From NCBI RefSeq assembly GCF_002904335.1, contig NZ_PPHF01000121.1:1-64000 (forward strand): 64,000 nucleotides of DNA. Reading direction: 5' to 3'. Position 1 is the stretch's first letter; each line of letters begins with the position of its first letter. The notes below the pieces were generated by a model. The model worked only from the letters and a program-made list of their open reading frames with translations, ran no database searches and was not told the DNA's origin. The stretch comes from Amycolatopsis sp. CA-126428. Its GTDB lineage: Bacteria > Actinomycetota > Actinomycetes > Mycobacteriales > Pseudonocardiaceae. Below are positions 33,438 to 41,171 of this stretch, one piece after another. Made by a program: the position numbers and the translations under genes.

Positions 33438-33889
33438 CCACGACGACCGTCTACACGGGATACCCCGCGCGTGGCGCCCAGGCCAAGCTGCGCGCCCTCG
33501 GTGCGCCGATGGCCGTCGTCGCGGGGCTCGGCGTGTGCTGCGCGGCCGTCTGGATCGGCGACCCGACCACGCCCGGCGGCTTCCTGCCCCTCTGCCCGAC
33601 CAAGGCGCTGCTGGGCATCGACTGCCCGGGCTGCGGCGGCATGCGGATGGCCTACAGCCTGATGCACGGCAACATCCCCGCGGCCTTGCACTACAACGCC
33701 GTGTCGCTCGTCGTCGTGCTGCTGCTGGTGTGGAGCACCGTCGCGTGGACGCTCGGGCGCCTGCGCGGCCGCGCGATGAACAGCTGGCTCCACTGGCGGG
33801 GGACGCCGCTGGTGTTTTCGATCGTGTTCGTCGTCTGGTTCGTCATTCGCAACCTCCCGTTCGCCCCGTTCACGGGCCTGCGCGTCTGA
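33434..33889 (+). CDS. DUF2752 membrane protein
   Basis: A 151-residue protein with three to four hydrophobic segments and the DUF2752 signature: C-x-x-K followed by GIDCPGCGGMRMAYSLMHG near residue 58. The cysteines suggest metal or thiol chemistry at the membrane, but the function is unknown. DUF2752 and CD225 genes are often neighbours, and here they overlap (ATGA), implying a joint role. Confidence 0.88.
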   Translation: MTTTTVYTGYPARGAQAKLRALGAPMAVVAGLGVCCAAVWIGDPTTPGGFLPLCPTKALLGIDCPGCGGMRMAYSLMHGNIPAALHYNAVSLVVVLLLVWSTVAWTLGRLRGRAMNSWLHWRGTPLVFSIVFVVWFVIRNLPFAPFTGLRV

Positions 33890-34072
33890 TTTCGGCGGCC
33901 GGGAACCGGGCCGCCGCGGACCGCGTCGGAGCGGCATGGGATTCACCCGGACAGCTGAAGCCTGCGCGGCGCGGCCGAACGCCAACCGAGTACGCTCCCG
34001 CGGACCGCGCCGTACATCCGCGATGGTTCCGCACGGGGCGTGCGGCGGAGTGACCAGCGAGGGGAAATCCCA

Positions 34073-35149
34073 ATGACCGATCCCTACGGGCAGCCGTCCT
34101 TCGGGCAGCAGCCCGGTGGCCAGCAGCCGTTCGGCCAGCCGCAGCCGGGGCAGCCGCCGTACGGGCAGCCCACGCCCTACGGGCAGCAGGCGCCGTTCGG
34201 CCAGCCCGCCCCCTTCGGCCAGCAGGGCAATCCCTTCGGACCGCCGCGGAACTACGCGAGCTGGGGGCAGCGCGCCCTCGGCTGGGTCATCGACTTCAGC
34301 CCGATCTTCGTGATCTACATCATCGGCGGCCTGTTCTCGGCGATCGTCGGCGAGGCCGGGCCGATCCTGGTCATCGGCGGCCTCGGCTGGTTCGCCTGGA
34401 TCGGCTGGTCCATCTACAACCGGTGGATCCAGCAGGGCAACACCGGGCAGTCGCTCGGCAAGCGGGTCGCGAAGATCAAGCTCGTCCGCGAGGACACCGG
34501 GCAGCCGATCGGCCCCGGGATGGCGTTCCTGCGCGATCTCGCCCACTTCGTCGACAGCGTCGTCTGCTACGTCGGCTGGCTGTGGCCGCTGTGGGACGAC
34601 AAGAGCCAGACCCTCTCCGACAAGATCCTCGGCACCGTCGTGATCAACGCCGACGACGCGGCCGCGCCGTTCGCCCAGCAGAACGCGCAGCAGAGCGCGC
34701 AGGGGTTCGCCGGCGGCTTCCCGCCGCCGGGGCAGCAGCCCGGTCAGCCCGGCCAGCCCGGTCAGTTCGGCCAGCCGCAGTCCGGGGGCTTCCCGCAGCA
34801 GCCGTCGTCGGGTGGCTTCCCGCAGCAGCCGCAGTCCGGTGGGTTCGGCCAGCCGCAGCCGGGCGGGTTCGGCCAGCCGCCGTCCTCCGGTGGGTTCGCG
34901 CAGCCCCCGCAGCCGGGCGGCTTCGGGCAGCAGCCGGGGCAGCAGCCCCTCGCCCCGCCGCCGGGTGGCGGCGCCTTCGACGAGCAGGCGGAGCGCACGC
35001 AGATGCTGCGCCCGGGCACCGGCGGGAGCGCGTTCGACGAGCAGGCCGAGCGCACCCAGATGCTGCGCCCGGACGCCCCGGGCGAGCCCGAGGCGACCCA
35101 GAAGTTCCAGCCGGGCCAGTTCGGCCAGCCGCCGAACGAGCAGCGCTGA
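34073..35149 (+). CDS. RDD-family membrane protein with long low-complexity tails
   Basis: A 358-residue protein. An N-terminal Gly/Gln/Pro-rich stretch (residues 1-58) is followed by an RDD domain (about 60-195: RALGWVIDFSPIFVIYIIGG, a QSLGKRVAKIKLV loop and a DDKSQTLSDKILGTVVI end). A C-terminal tail of 150 residues holds repeats like SGGFPQQP and three Thr-Gln sites (T309 and T328 in ERTQMLRP, T342 in EATQKFQP). These sites have an acidic residue at -2 and hydrophobics at +2/+3, similar to substrates of actinobacterial Ser/Thr kinases. ATG 34073 follows GAGGGGAAA. Confidence 0.88.
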   Translation: MTDPYGQPSFGQQPGGQQPFGQPQPGQPPYGQPTPYGQQAPFGQPAPFGQQGNPFGPPRNYASWGQRALGWVIDFSPIFVIYIIGGLFSAIVGEAGPILVIGGLGWFAWIGWSIYNRWIQQGNTGQSLGKRVAKIKLVREDTGQPIGPGMAFLRDLAHFVDSVVCYVGWLWPLWDDKSQTLSDKILGTVVINADDAAAPFAQQNAQQSAQGFAGGFPPPGQQPGQPGQPGQFGQPQSGGFPQQPSSGGFPQQPQSGGFGQPQPGGFGQPPSSGGFAQPPQPGGFGQQPGQQPLAPPPGGGAFDEQAERTQMLRPGTGGSAFDEQAERTQMLRPDAPGEPEATQKFQPGQFGQPPNEQR

Positions 35150-35216
35150 CCGGCTCCTTCCGCACCACCGCCGGAGTCGCCCGGCGGGAGTTCACGAATA
35201 GTTGGGGTACAACGTC

Positions 35217-35693
35217 ATGACCAATCCCTACGGCCAGCAGCAGCCCTACGGTCAGCAGCCGCAGCAGCCGGGTTACGGCCCGCCGTCCGGCGGCGTGCCC
35301 GCGCCGTACGGCCAGCCGGCGCCGTATGGCCAGCCCGCGCCGTACGGACAGCCCGCGCCGTACGGTCAGCCGCCCACCGGCGGCTTCGGCGCGCCCGGTT
35401 ACGGGGCCCCCGGCTACGGCATGCCTGGTGGTGGCGACATCAACCAGATCAAGGACTACAAGGGCTGGGCGATCGCCTCGCTCTTCCTCGGTGGCCTCAT
35501 CCTGGGCATCTTCGCCATCATGAAGTCCAACGAGGTCGGCACGTACAAGATGCAGGGCAACTACATGATGGCGGAGCAGGCGTCGCGGACGACCAAGACG
35601 CTGTGCCTGGTCTCCTCGATCCTGGGCGGCCTCGGCTGCGTCCTGTTCCTGTTCGCGTTCCTGGTCCCGCTGATCGCGTACGGCGTCTCCTGA
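35217..35693 (+). CDS. CD225/dispanin-family membrane protein (3)
   Basis: A 158-residue protein with a 75-residue low-complexity N-terminus containing four PYGQPA units (coding repeats at about 35305-35365) and a CD225-like core: DYKGWAIASLFLGGLILGIF, then MKSNEV, a TTKTLCLVSS segment and a last helix. It differs from the other two dispanins in lacking the CC pair and in a larger spacer. The shared PYGQ-type N-termini tie it to the RDD protein upstream. Confidence 0.85.
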   Translation: MTNPYGQQQPYGQQPQQPGYGPPSGGVPAPYGQPAPYGQPAPYGQPAPYGQPPTGGFGAPGYGAPGYGMPGGGDINQIKDYKGWAIASLFLGGLILGIFAIMKSNEVGTYKMQGNYMMAEQASRTTKTLCLVSSILGGLGCVLFLFAFLVPLIAYGVS

Positions 35694-35742
35694 CACCGGC
35701 CGCTTCCGCGGGGCGCGCCACCCCGGCATCGCCCGAGAGTGG

Positions 35743-35748
35743 GACGAT
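35743..35748 (+). promoter_or_regulatory. -10 hexamer of leaderless recO
   Basis: GACGAT, six bases before GTG 35755; the same hexamer precedes the aminopeptidase gene at 6527. Confidence 0.45.
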
Positions 35749-35754
35749 GTCGGG

Positions 35755-36576
35755 GTGGTGAACCTGTACCGCGACACCGGGGTGGTGTTGCGCACGCACA
35801 AGCTGGGTGAGGCCGACCGGATCGTCACCCTGCTGACCCGGCGGCACGGCAAGGTCCGCGCCGTGGCGAAGGGCGTGCGCCGCACCTCGTCGCGCTTCGG
35901 GGCCCGGCTGGAGCCGTTCGGCCACGTCGACGTGCAGTTCTACACCGGGCGCACGCTCGACGTCATCACCCAGGTCGAGACCGTCGACGCCTTCCAGGTG
36001 CCGCTGGTCGCCGACTACCAGAGCTACACCGCGGCCAGCGCGATCGCCGAAACCGCGGACCGGCTCTCGGCCGAAGAGGGCGAGCCGGTGCTCAAGCTGT
36101 ACCTCCTCGTCGTCGGCGCGCTGCGGGCGCTGGCCGACGGGACGCGTGACTCCTCCCTGGTGCTCGACGCGTTCTTCCTCCGCGCGATGTCCTACGCCGG
36201 CTGGGCGCCCGCGCTCACCGAATGCGCCCGCTGCGGCCTGCCCGGCCCGCACAAGGCGTTCAGCGTCGCCGCGGGTGGCTCGATGTGCCAGGACTGCCGG
36301 ATCGCCGGCTGCGTGCACCCCGCCCCCGAGGTCCTGGCCCTGCTCACCGCCCTGCTGCACGGCGAATGGCCGCTGGCCGAGGCGACCCTGCCCGGCACCC
36401 GCCGCGACGCCAGCGGGCTGGTCGCGGCGCACCTGCAGTGGCACCTGGAGCGGCAGCTGCGGTCGTTGCCCCTGGTCGAGCGACGCGCGCGGGAAACCAC
36501 GGTGACACCCGGAGCTTTGTTGCCCCGAGCGGGGGGCTCCGCCACCCCCGGCAGACAGGTGGTGCCCGGGCAGTAG
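35755..36576 (+). CDS. recO: DNA repair protein RecO
   Basis: A 273-residue recombination mediator that anneals DNA and helps load RecA with RecR. An OB-fold N-terminus (YRDTGVVLRTHKLGEADRIVTLLT) and a zinc-binding segment with CARCGLPG and CQDCRIAGC (near residues 158-187) are clear. A Pro/Gly-rich tail of about 25 residues is an extension. The GTG at 35755 fits a leaderless start. It precedes uppS as in Mycobacterium. Confidence 0.96.
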   Translation: MVNLYRDTGVVLRTHKLGEADRIVTLLTRRHGKVRAVAKGVRRTSSRFGARLEPFGHVDVQFYTGRTLDVITQVETVDAFQVPLVADYQSYTAASAIAETADRLSAEEGEPVLKLYLLVVGALRALADGTRDSSLVLDAFFLRAMSYAGWAPALTECARCGLPGPHKAFSVAAGGSMCQDCRIAGCVHPAPEVLALLTALLHGEWPLAEATLPGTRRDASGLVAAHLQWHLERQLRSLPLVERRARETTVTPGALLPRAGGSATPGRQVVPGQ

Positions 36577-36616
36577 TGTCGGGCCTGATCGGTTCACCCA
36601 TCCAGGGAGGCTCGCA

Positions 36617-37432
36617 GTGCTGCGCAGGGGACGCGAGAACAAGGCGTCGCGATTCGAGCTGCGGGCCCCGGATCCGCACCCGTCGGGCGCGAAACCGCCG
36701 GAGATCCCGCGGGAACTGGTGCCGAAGCACGTCGCGCTCGTCATGGACGGCAACGGCCGCTGGGCCAACCAGCGCGGCCTGCCGCGGATCGAGGGCCACA
36801 AGCGCGGCGAAGCGGTGATGATCGACGTCGCCGCCGGGGCCGTCGAAATCGGCGTCAAGTGGCTCTCGGTGTACGCGTTCTCGACCGAGAACTGGAAGCG
36901 CAGCCCCGAAGAGGTGCGGTTCCTGATGGGCTTCAACCGCGACACCATCCGCCGCCAGGTCGACTACCTCGGGTCGATCGGCGTGCGCATCCGGTGGGCG
37001 GGGCGGCGGCCGAAGCTGTGGGCGTCGGTCATCAAGGAGCTGCAGGCGGCCGAAGAGAAGACCAAGCACAACACGGCGCTGAACATGACCATGTGCGTCA
37101 ACTACGGCGGCCGTGCCGAGCTGGGTGACGCCATGCAGCGGATCGCGCAGGACGTCGCCGCCGGGAAGCTCAATCCCGACAAGGTCAACGAGAAGACCAT
37201 CGGGAAGTACCTGTACCAGCCGGACATGCCGGACGTGGACCTGTTCCTGCGGCCTTCGGGCGAGCAGCGGACGTCGAACTTCCTGCTGTGGCAGTCGGCC
37301 TACGCCGAAATGGTCTACCAGGACACGCTGTTCCCGGACTTCGACCGGACCCACCTGTGGCGGGCCTGCCTGGAATTCGCGAAGCGGGATCGCCGCTTCG
37401 GCGGCGCCGTCGACCAGGCGGCTTCTTCGTGA
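36617..37432 (+). CDS. uppS: Isoprenyl transferase (undecaprenyl/decaprenyl diphosphate synthase)
   Basis: A 271-residue cis-prenyltransferase that builds the polyprenyl diphosphate carrier for cell-wall and glycan synthesis at the membrane. Catalytic D44 lies in VMDGNGRWA, and the conserved RPSGEQRTSNFLLWQSAYAE block is split around position 215. The C-terminus is normal. GTG 36617 is preceded by GGGAGG; TAGTGT (36574-36579) overlapping the recO stop may be its -10. Chain length cannot be told from sequence. Confidence 0.95.
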   Translation: MLRRGRENKASRFELRAPDPHPSGAKPPEIPRELVPKHVALVMDGNGRWANQRGLPRIEGHKRGEAVMIDVAAGAVEIGVKWLSVYAFSTENWKRSPEEVRFLMGFNRDTIRRQVDYLGSIGVRIRWAGRRPKLWASVIKELQAAEEKTKHNTALNMTMCVNYGGRAELGDAMQRIAQDVAAGKLNPDKVNEKTIGKYLYQPDMPDVDLFLRPSGEQRTSNFLLWQSAYAEMVYQDTLFPDFDRTHLWRACLEFAKRDRRFGGAVDQAASS

Positions 37433-37854
37433 GCGCCACCGAAGCGGTGGAAACCGCGGAGCTGCTGACGCGGGCGCGGGAGGCTCTGGAGCGCTACCTC
37501 GAGGTCCACGTCGACGACGACGGCGCGCTGACGTTCTCCCACGGCGGCGTCCCGTGCGTGATCCAGGCGACCCGGCTCGGCGAGGGCCTCACGGTGCTCA
37601 CCCTGACCTGCGTGGTCGGCTGGGACCTGGCCGACGCGCCGGACCTGTCGATCGCCGTCGCCGAGCGGGCCGGGCAGGGGCTGTTCGGGACGCTCGGGAT
37701 CGGGCATTCGGACAACGGGGTCGACGTGACGCTGCGGTACGCGTTCCCGGCCGCCGGGCTGGACGCGCCGGCGCTCGGGACGTTGCTGATGCTGGTCGTG
37801 TCGACGGCTTCGCAGCTGCGGACCGATTTGCCCGGAATCGTGCCCGGCGACTGA
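37429..37854 (+). CDS. YbjN/T3SS-chaperone-like domain protein
   Basis: A 141-residue acidic protein, coupled to uppS by a GTGA overlap. The fold pattern (helix LTRAREALERYLEV, strands around GVPCVIQATRLGEGLTVLTL, then a long helix) fits the YbjN-like / type III secretion chaperone-like superfamily, common as small actinobacterial proteins of unknown role. A gene of this kind often follows uppS. I cannot assign a function. Confidence 0.72.
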   Translation: MSATEAVETAELLTRAREALERYLEVHVDDDGALTFSHGGVPCVIQATRLGEGLTVLTLTCVVGWDLADAPDLSIAVAERAGQGLFGTLGIGHSDNGVDVTLRYAFPAAGLDAPALGTLLMLVVSTASQLRTDLPGIVPGD

Positions 37855-37875
37855 CCCGTCCGGGGTGGACTTCCG

Positions 37876-37926
37876 CCGCGAACGGAGGATCTGGTACCGA
37901 AACGGACCGTGATCCTCCGTTCGCGG
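37876..37926. terminator. Long near-perfect hairpin after the uppS operon
   Basis: Perfect 16-base arms CCGCGAACGGAGGATC (37876-37891) and GATCCTCCGTTCGCGG (37911-37926). The 19-base interior can also fold, GGT(A)CCG with CGGACC around an AAA loop. It lies between the YbjN-like gene and the permease gene. A terminator or attenuator is most likely; no U-run follows. Confidence 0.7.
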
Positions 37927-37973
37927 ACCGTGCGGTTCCCGTCGTGCCGGCCGGTACTGGCATCATCGCCTTC

Positions 37974-38987
37974 GTGAACATCGTTTCCGACACCGAGGCC
38001 GAGCCCGGCCGGCGCACGCGCCGGTTCCGGATCAGCTCGGTCGAAGTGCTGTGCGCGATCCTGCTGATCGCGATCCTCGGCCAGGGCTGGCTGCAGGACC
38101 TGTTCGACGTGCCCGCGCTGCGGACCGGCTCGACCGTGTTCGTCGCCGTCTGCGTGCAGGCGCTGCCGTTCCTCGTGCTGGGCGTGCTGATCAGCGGGGC
38201 CATCGCCGCGTTCGTGCCCGCGCGCGTGCTGGAGAAGGTGCTGCCGCGGCGGGCCGGGGCGGCCGTCGGCGTCGCCGGGCTGGCCGGGGTCGCGCTGCCG
38301 GGGTGTGAATGCGCTTCGGTGCCGGTGGCGCGGCGGCTGATGGGGCAGGGCGTGGCGCCGGCCGCGGCGCTGACGTTCCTGCTCGCCGCGCCCGCGGTGA
38401 ACCCGGTGGTGCTGGTGGCGACCGCGGTCGCGTTCCCCGGCAAGCCGGAGATGGTGCTGGCGCGGTTCGCCGGCTCGCTCGCCACGGCGATGGTGATGGG
38501 CTGGCTGTGGGCCCGCTGGGGCAAGCTCGAGTGGATCGCGTCGCGCGCGCTCCGGCGGCTCCCGGAGGTGGCGGGCGGTCAGCGGTGGCGGGTGTTCGCC
38601 GAGACCGCGCGGACGGACTTGGTGGAGGCGGGCGGTTTCCTGGTGCTGGGGGCGTTGATCTCGTCGGCGTTGAACGTGTTGGTGCCGGCGAAGTGGTTCG
38701 GCGTGCTGGGTGACCAGCTCGTGCTGGGCGTCGTGGTGATGGCGGTGCTGGCGGTGGTGCTGGCGCTGTGCAGCGAGGCGGACGCGTTCGTCGCGGCGTC
38801 GCTGACGGCGTTGCCGCTGTTGCCGAAGCTGGTGTTCCTGGTCGTCGGCCCGGCGATCGACGTCAAGCTGTTCGCGTTGCAGGCGGGCACGTTCGGCCGG
38901 TCGTTCGCGGTGCGGTTCGCGCCGGTGACGTTCGTGGTGGCGGTGGCCTGCGCGCTCGGGGCCGGCTTCCTGGTGGGGGTCGCGTGA
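37974..38987 (+). CDS. YraQ/UPF0718-family permease
   Basis: A 337-residue membrane protein with eight or more hydrophobic segments and the family motif GVALPGCECASVPVARRL, near residue 105, whose two cysteines are typical of these predicted permeases. A second conserved block is CSEADAFVAASL. The gene is coupled to the next one by GTGA, and the pair (permease plus TIGR03943 protein) is often linked to metal homeostasis in actinobacteria. The zur/arsR genes lie 2 kb away, but I found no Zur-box-like site in 37855-37973. Confidence 0.88.
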   Translation: MNIVSDTEAEPGRRTRRFRISSVEVLCAILLIAILGQGWLQDLFDVPALRTGSTVFVAVCVQALPFLVLGVLISGAIAAFVPARVLEKVLPRRAGAAVGVAGLAGVALPGCECASVPVARRLMGQGVAPAAALTFLLAAPAVNPVVLVATAVAFPGKPEMVLARFAGSLATAMVMGWLWARWGKLEWIASRALRRLPEVAGGQRWRVFAETARTDLVEAGGFLVLGALISSALNVLVPAKWFGVLGDQLVLGVVVMAVLAVVLALCSEADAFVAASLTALPLLPKLVFLVVGPAIDVKLFALQAGTFGRSFAVRFAPVTFVVAVACALGAGFLVGVA

Positions 38988-39712
38988 AACGGGAAACCCA
39001 GAACATCCTGCTGATCCTGCTCGGCGGGGCGCTGGTCAAGATCGCGGTCAACGGCGACTACCTGCGGTACGTGAAGCCGGCGCAGCAGCCGTGGATCATC
39101 GCGGGCGGCGCGGTGATGGTGCTGCTGGGCGCGGTCGCGATCGTGCGCGACCTGGTGGCGTCGCGGCGAGTCGTTCCGGACGAACACGCCGAGCACGACG
39201 GCCACGCCCACTCGGCGCGCCCGGCGTGGCTGCTCTTGGTGCCGGTGCTGGCGGTGTTCCTGGTCGCGCCACCGGCACTGGGGGCGGACTCGGTGATCCG
39301 CACGGAGGCCCGTGTCCCGGCGAGCGCGGCGGTGGCCGACGCGGCCGCGTTCCCGCCGTTGCCGGCGGGGAACGTGGTGCCGTTGACGGTGAACGAGTTC
39401 GTCAGCCGCGCGGGCTGGGATTCGGCGGGCACGCTGACCGGCCGGACGGTTTCCCTGACGGGATTCGTGGTCCACACCGACGGCAGCACGCTGCTGGCCC
39501 GCTTGGTGATCAGCTGCTGCGCGGCGGACGCGTTCCCGGTGACGGTCCGCCTCCGCGGCGGCGCGGCGGACCACCTGGCCAGCGACGCCTGGATCCAGGT
39601 GACCGGCGAGGTGGTCCCGGGCACGGCAACGAAGGACAACAGCTACACCCCGGACTTCACCCCCACCTCCACAACCCCGGTCCCCACCCCCAAAGACCCC
39701 TACGAATACTGA
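38984..39712 (+). CDS. TIGR03943-family putative permease subunit
   Basis: A 242-residue protein. Two membrane segments (about residues 8-45) flank a short loop, followed by a histidine-rich stretch (DEHAEHDGHAH), a third hydrophobic segment and an outer domain with VISCCAADAFPVTV. The histidines and cysteine pair suggest metal contact. It is encoded together with the YraQ permease as in other genomes. Its Thr/Pro-rich C-terminus ends just before the 21-bp repeat array. Confidence 0.88.
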   Translation: MKRETQNILLILLGGALVKIAVNGDYLRYVKPAQQPWIIAGGAVMVLLGAVAIVRDLVASRRVVPDEHAEHDGHAHSARPAWLLLVPVLAVFLVAPPALGADSVIRTEARVPASAAVADAAAFPPLPAGNVVPLTVNEFVSRAGWDSAGTLTGRTVSLTGFVVHTDGSTLLARLVISCCAADAFPVTVRLRGGAADHLASDAWIQVTGEVVPGTATKDNSYTPDFTPTSTTPVPTPKDPYEY

Positions 39713-39716
39713 CTTC

Positions 39717-39946
39717 CGTACCCAGACGGTCGGCTTGCGTACCCAGGCGGTCGGCTTGCGTACCTGCAGGGTCGGTTCGCGTACCCAGGCGGTCGGATCA
39801 CCCGGGCCGGCGCCGGAGGCCGAACCGACCGTCCAGGTACGCAAGCCGACCGTCCAGGTACGCAAGCCGACCGTCCAGGTACGCGGGCCGACCGTTCAGG
39901 TACGCGGGCCGACCGGCTGGGTGCGTGTGTCGACTGGTGCGGTACG
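39717..39946. repeat. 21-bp tandem repeats in two opposing blocks (large inverted array)
   Basis: Four direct 21-base units start at 39717, 39738, 39759 and 39780 (pattern CGTACCcag..GGTCGGCTTG). A GC-rich centre follows (39801-39820). Then five units in inverse orientation start at 39821, 39842, 39863, 39884 and 39905 (pattern CAAGCCGACCGTCCAGGTAC), with a decayed sixth at 39926. The whole can fold as a cruciform or long hairpin. No spacers are present, so it is not a CRISPR array. Confidence 0.92.
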
Positions 39947-39953
39947 GCGCGGG

Positions 39954-39959
39954 TAGCGT
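39954..39959 (+). promoter_or_regulatory. -10 hexamer of leaderless lipoprotein gene
   Basis: TAGCGT, seven bases before GTG 39967, directly after the repeat array. Confidence 0.5.
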
Positions 39960-39966
39960 TGGTGTG

Positions 39967-40749
39967 GTGAGGGTTGTCGGGGTGGGCTGCCTTTTTGTGC
40001 TCTGTGCGGCGGTGGTGGTCGCGTGCGCGCCGGGGGACACGGAAACCGATCGGGTCGCCAAGCAGGTGGCCACGGAGATCGACTCGCCACCGCAGACTTC
40101 GGCCGCCGCGTATGCGCGGAAGGCGCTCGAAACCGATCTCGGCCGTTCGCCGGACTTCGCGGTGGTCGAAATGCGTGACACGCCTTCGGACGACCCGAAG
40201 GCGACGACAGCGCACCTCGTCTTCCGGGTGCACCACGAGGGTTCCCAGGACGGATGGTCCACCCAGAAGCCGGTGACGGCCTGCTACGACGTCGGCTTCA
40301 ACTTTCGCGGCTGGGTGAGCGGGCCGAGCCGGCGGGACTGCCCGGCGGGCGCGACACCGGTGAACCCGCCGCCGATCCCGCGCTGGGAGGTGCCGGAAGG
40401 CTTCGACCCGGCGCTGCAGACCGTGCTCACCGGGCTTCCCGCGTCCGTGACCGAGAACGACGTGCTTGCCGCGTTGGCCCGCTCGATGCCGGCGCCGCGG
40501 CCGTTCAACCCCGACACGCAGACCGCGGACCGGGCGCCGCTGCAGGACGTTGCCCTGCGGGGTGCCGACGTCGGTGTCGCCTACCGGGCGGGCGATCGGT
40601 CGACCGGCGGGATCGACTGCCTGCTGGGCTCACGGGTGAACGGCACCACGCTGGTGTGGCGTCCCTCGTGGGCCCAGGTCCAGCCCGGCGAACTCACCTG
40701 CACGGGAGAGACCGCGCTGGACCGGCAGGGGACCACCCCGCCGCACTAG
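39967..40749 (+). CDS. Putative secreted lipoprotein
   Basis: A 260-residue protein with a short signal peptide (MRVVGVGCLFVLC) and the lipobox VVAC, so the mature form probably starts at Cys21 anchored in the membrane. Six further cysteines or so are spread over the outer domain (TACYDVGF, RRDCPAG, GIDCLLG, LTCTG). I recognise no family. GTG 39967 fits the leaderless pattern. Its stop TAG shares the bases CTAG with the converging zur stop. Confidence 0.78.
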   Translation: MRVVGVGCLFVLCAAVVVACAPGDTETDRVAKQVATEIDSPPQTSAAAYARKALETDLGRSPDFAVVEMRDTPSDDPKATTAHLVFRVHHEGSQDGWSTQKPVTACYDVGFNFRGWVSGPSRRDCPAGATPVNPPPIPRWEVPEGFDPALQTVLTGLPASVTENDVLAALARSMPAPRPFNPDTQTADRAPLQDVALRGADVGVAYRAGDRSTGGIDCLLGSRVNGTTLVWRPSWAQVQPGELTCTGETALDRQGTTPPH

Positions 40750-41171
40750 TGCTCGGCGCAGGTGCCGGTGATCTCGACCGTGTGGGAGATCTCCGAAAAG
40801 CCGTGCTCGGCTGCGATCTTCTCCGCCCAGCGCTCCACCGCGGGTCCTTCGACCTCCACCGTCCGGCCGCAGAGGCGGCACACCAGGTGATGGTGGTGGT
40901 GCGCCGAACACCGCCGGTAGATCGCCTCGCCCGAATCGGTGCGGAGCACGTCGATCTCGCCCGCCTCCGACAGGGACTGCAGCGTGCGGTACACCGTCGT
41001 CAGGCCGATTCCGTCGCCGCGCTTGCGCAGCTCGTCGTGGAGTTCCTGGGCCGAACGGAAGTCGTCGATCGTGCTCAGCAGCTCGACGACCGCGGACCGC
41101 TGCCGGGTGGATCGGCGCCCGGGGACCGGGGCCTGGCTGCGTTGTGCGGCCGGCTCAGCGGCGGGGTTCAT
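40746..41171 (-). CDS. zur: Fur-family regulator, Zur type
   Basis: A 141-residue metal-dependent repressor. The winged helix includes GIGLTTVYRTLQSL (about 55-68). The metal sites are visible as HHHHH (91-95), C98 and C101 (LVCRLCGRTVEVEG) and C138 near the end (TGTCAEH). The pairing with an ArsR/SmtB gene in one operon next to glyS and uppS is the arrangement of smtB-zur in Mycobacterium, which supports a zinc-uptake repressor. ATG 41171 shares its base with the ArsR stop. Confidence 0.92.
   Translation of the reverse strand: MNPAAEPAAQRSQAPVPGRRSTRQRSAVVELLSTIDDFRSAQELHDELRKRGDGIGLTTVYRTLQSLSEAGEIDVLRTDSGEAIYRRCSAHHHHHLVCRLCGRTVEVEGPAVERWAEKIAAEHGFSEISHTVEITGTCAEH

Noticed and set aside
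37855..37973. Zur box before the YraQ permease
   Set aside because: No AT-rich TGAAAATNATTTTCA-like palindrome is present; the only strong structure is the GC-rich hairpin.
39717..39946. CRISPR array
   Set aside because: Units are contiguous without spacers and switch orientation in the middle; no cas gene is present.
39735..39956. Small gene encoding a heptapeptide repeat through the 21-bp array
   Set aside because: Several frames on both strands are open simply because the unit is 21 bases; no ribosome site or conserved start was seen.
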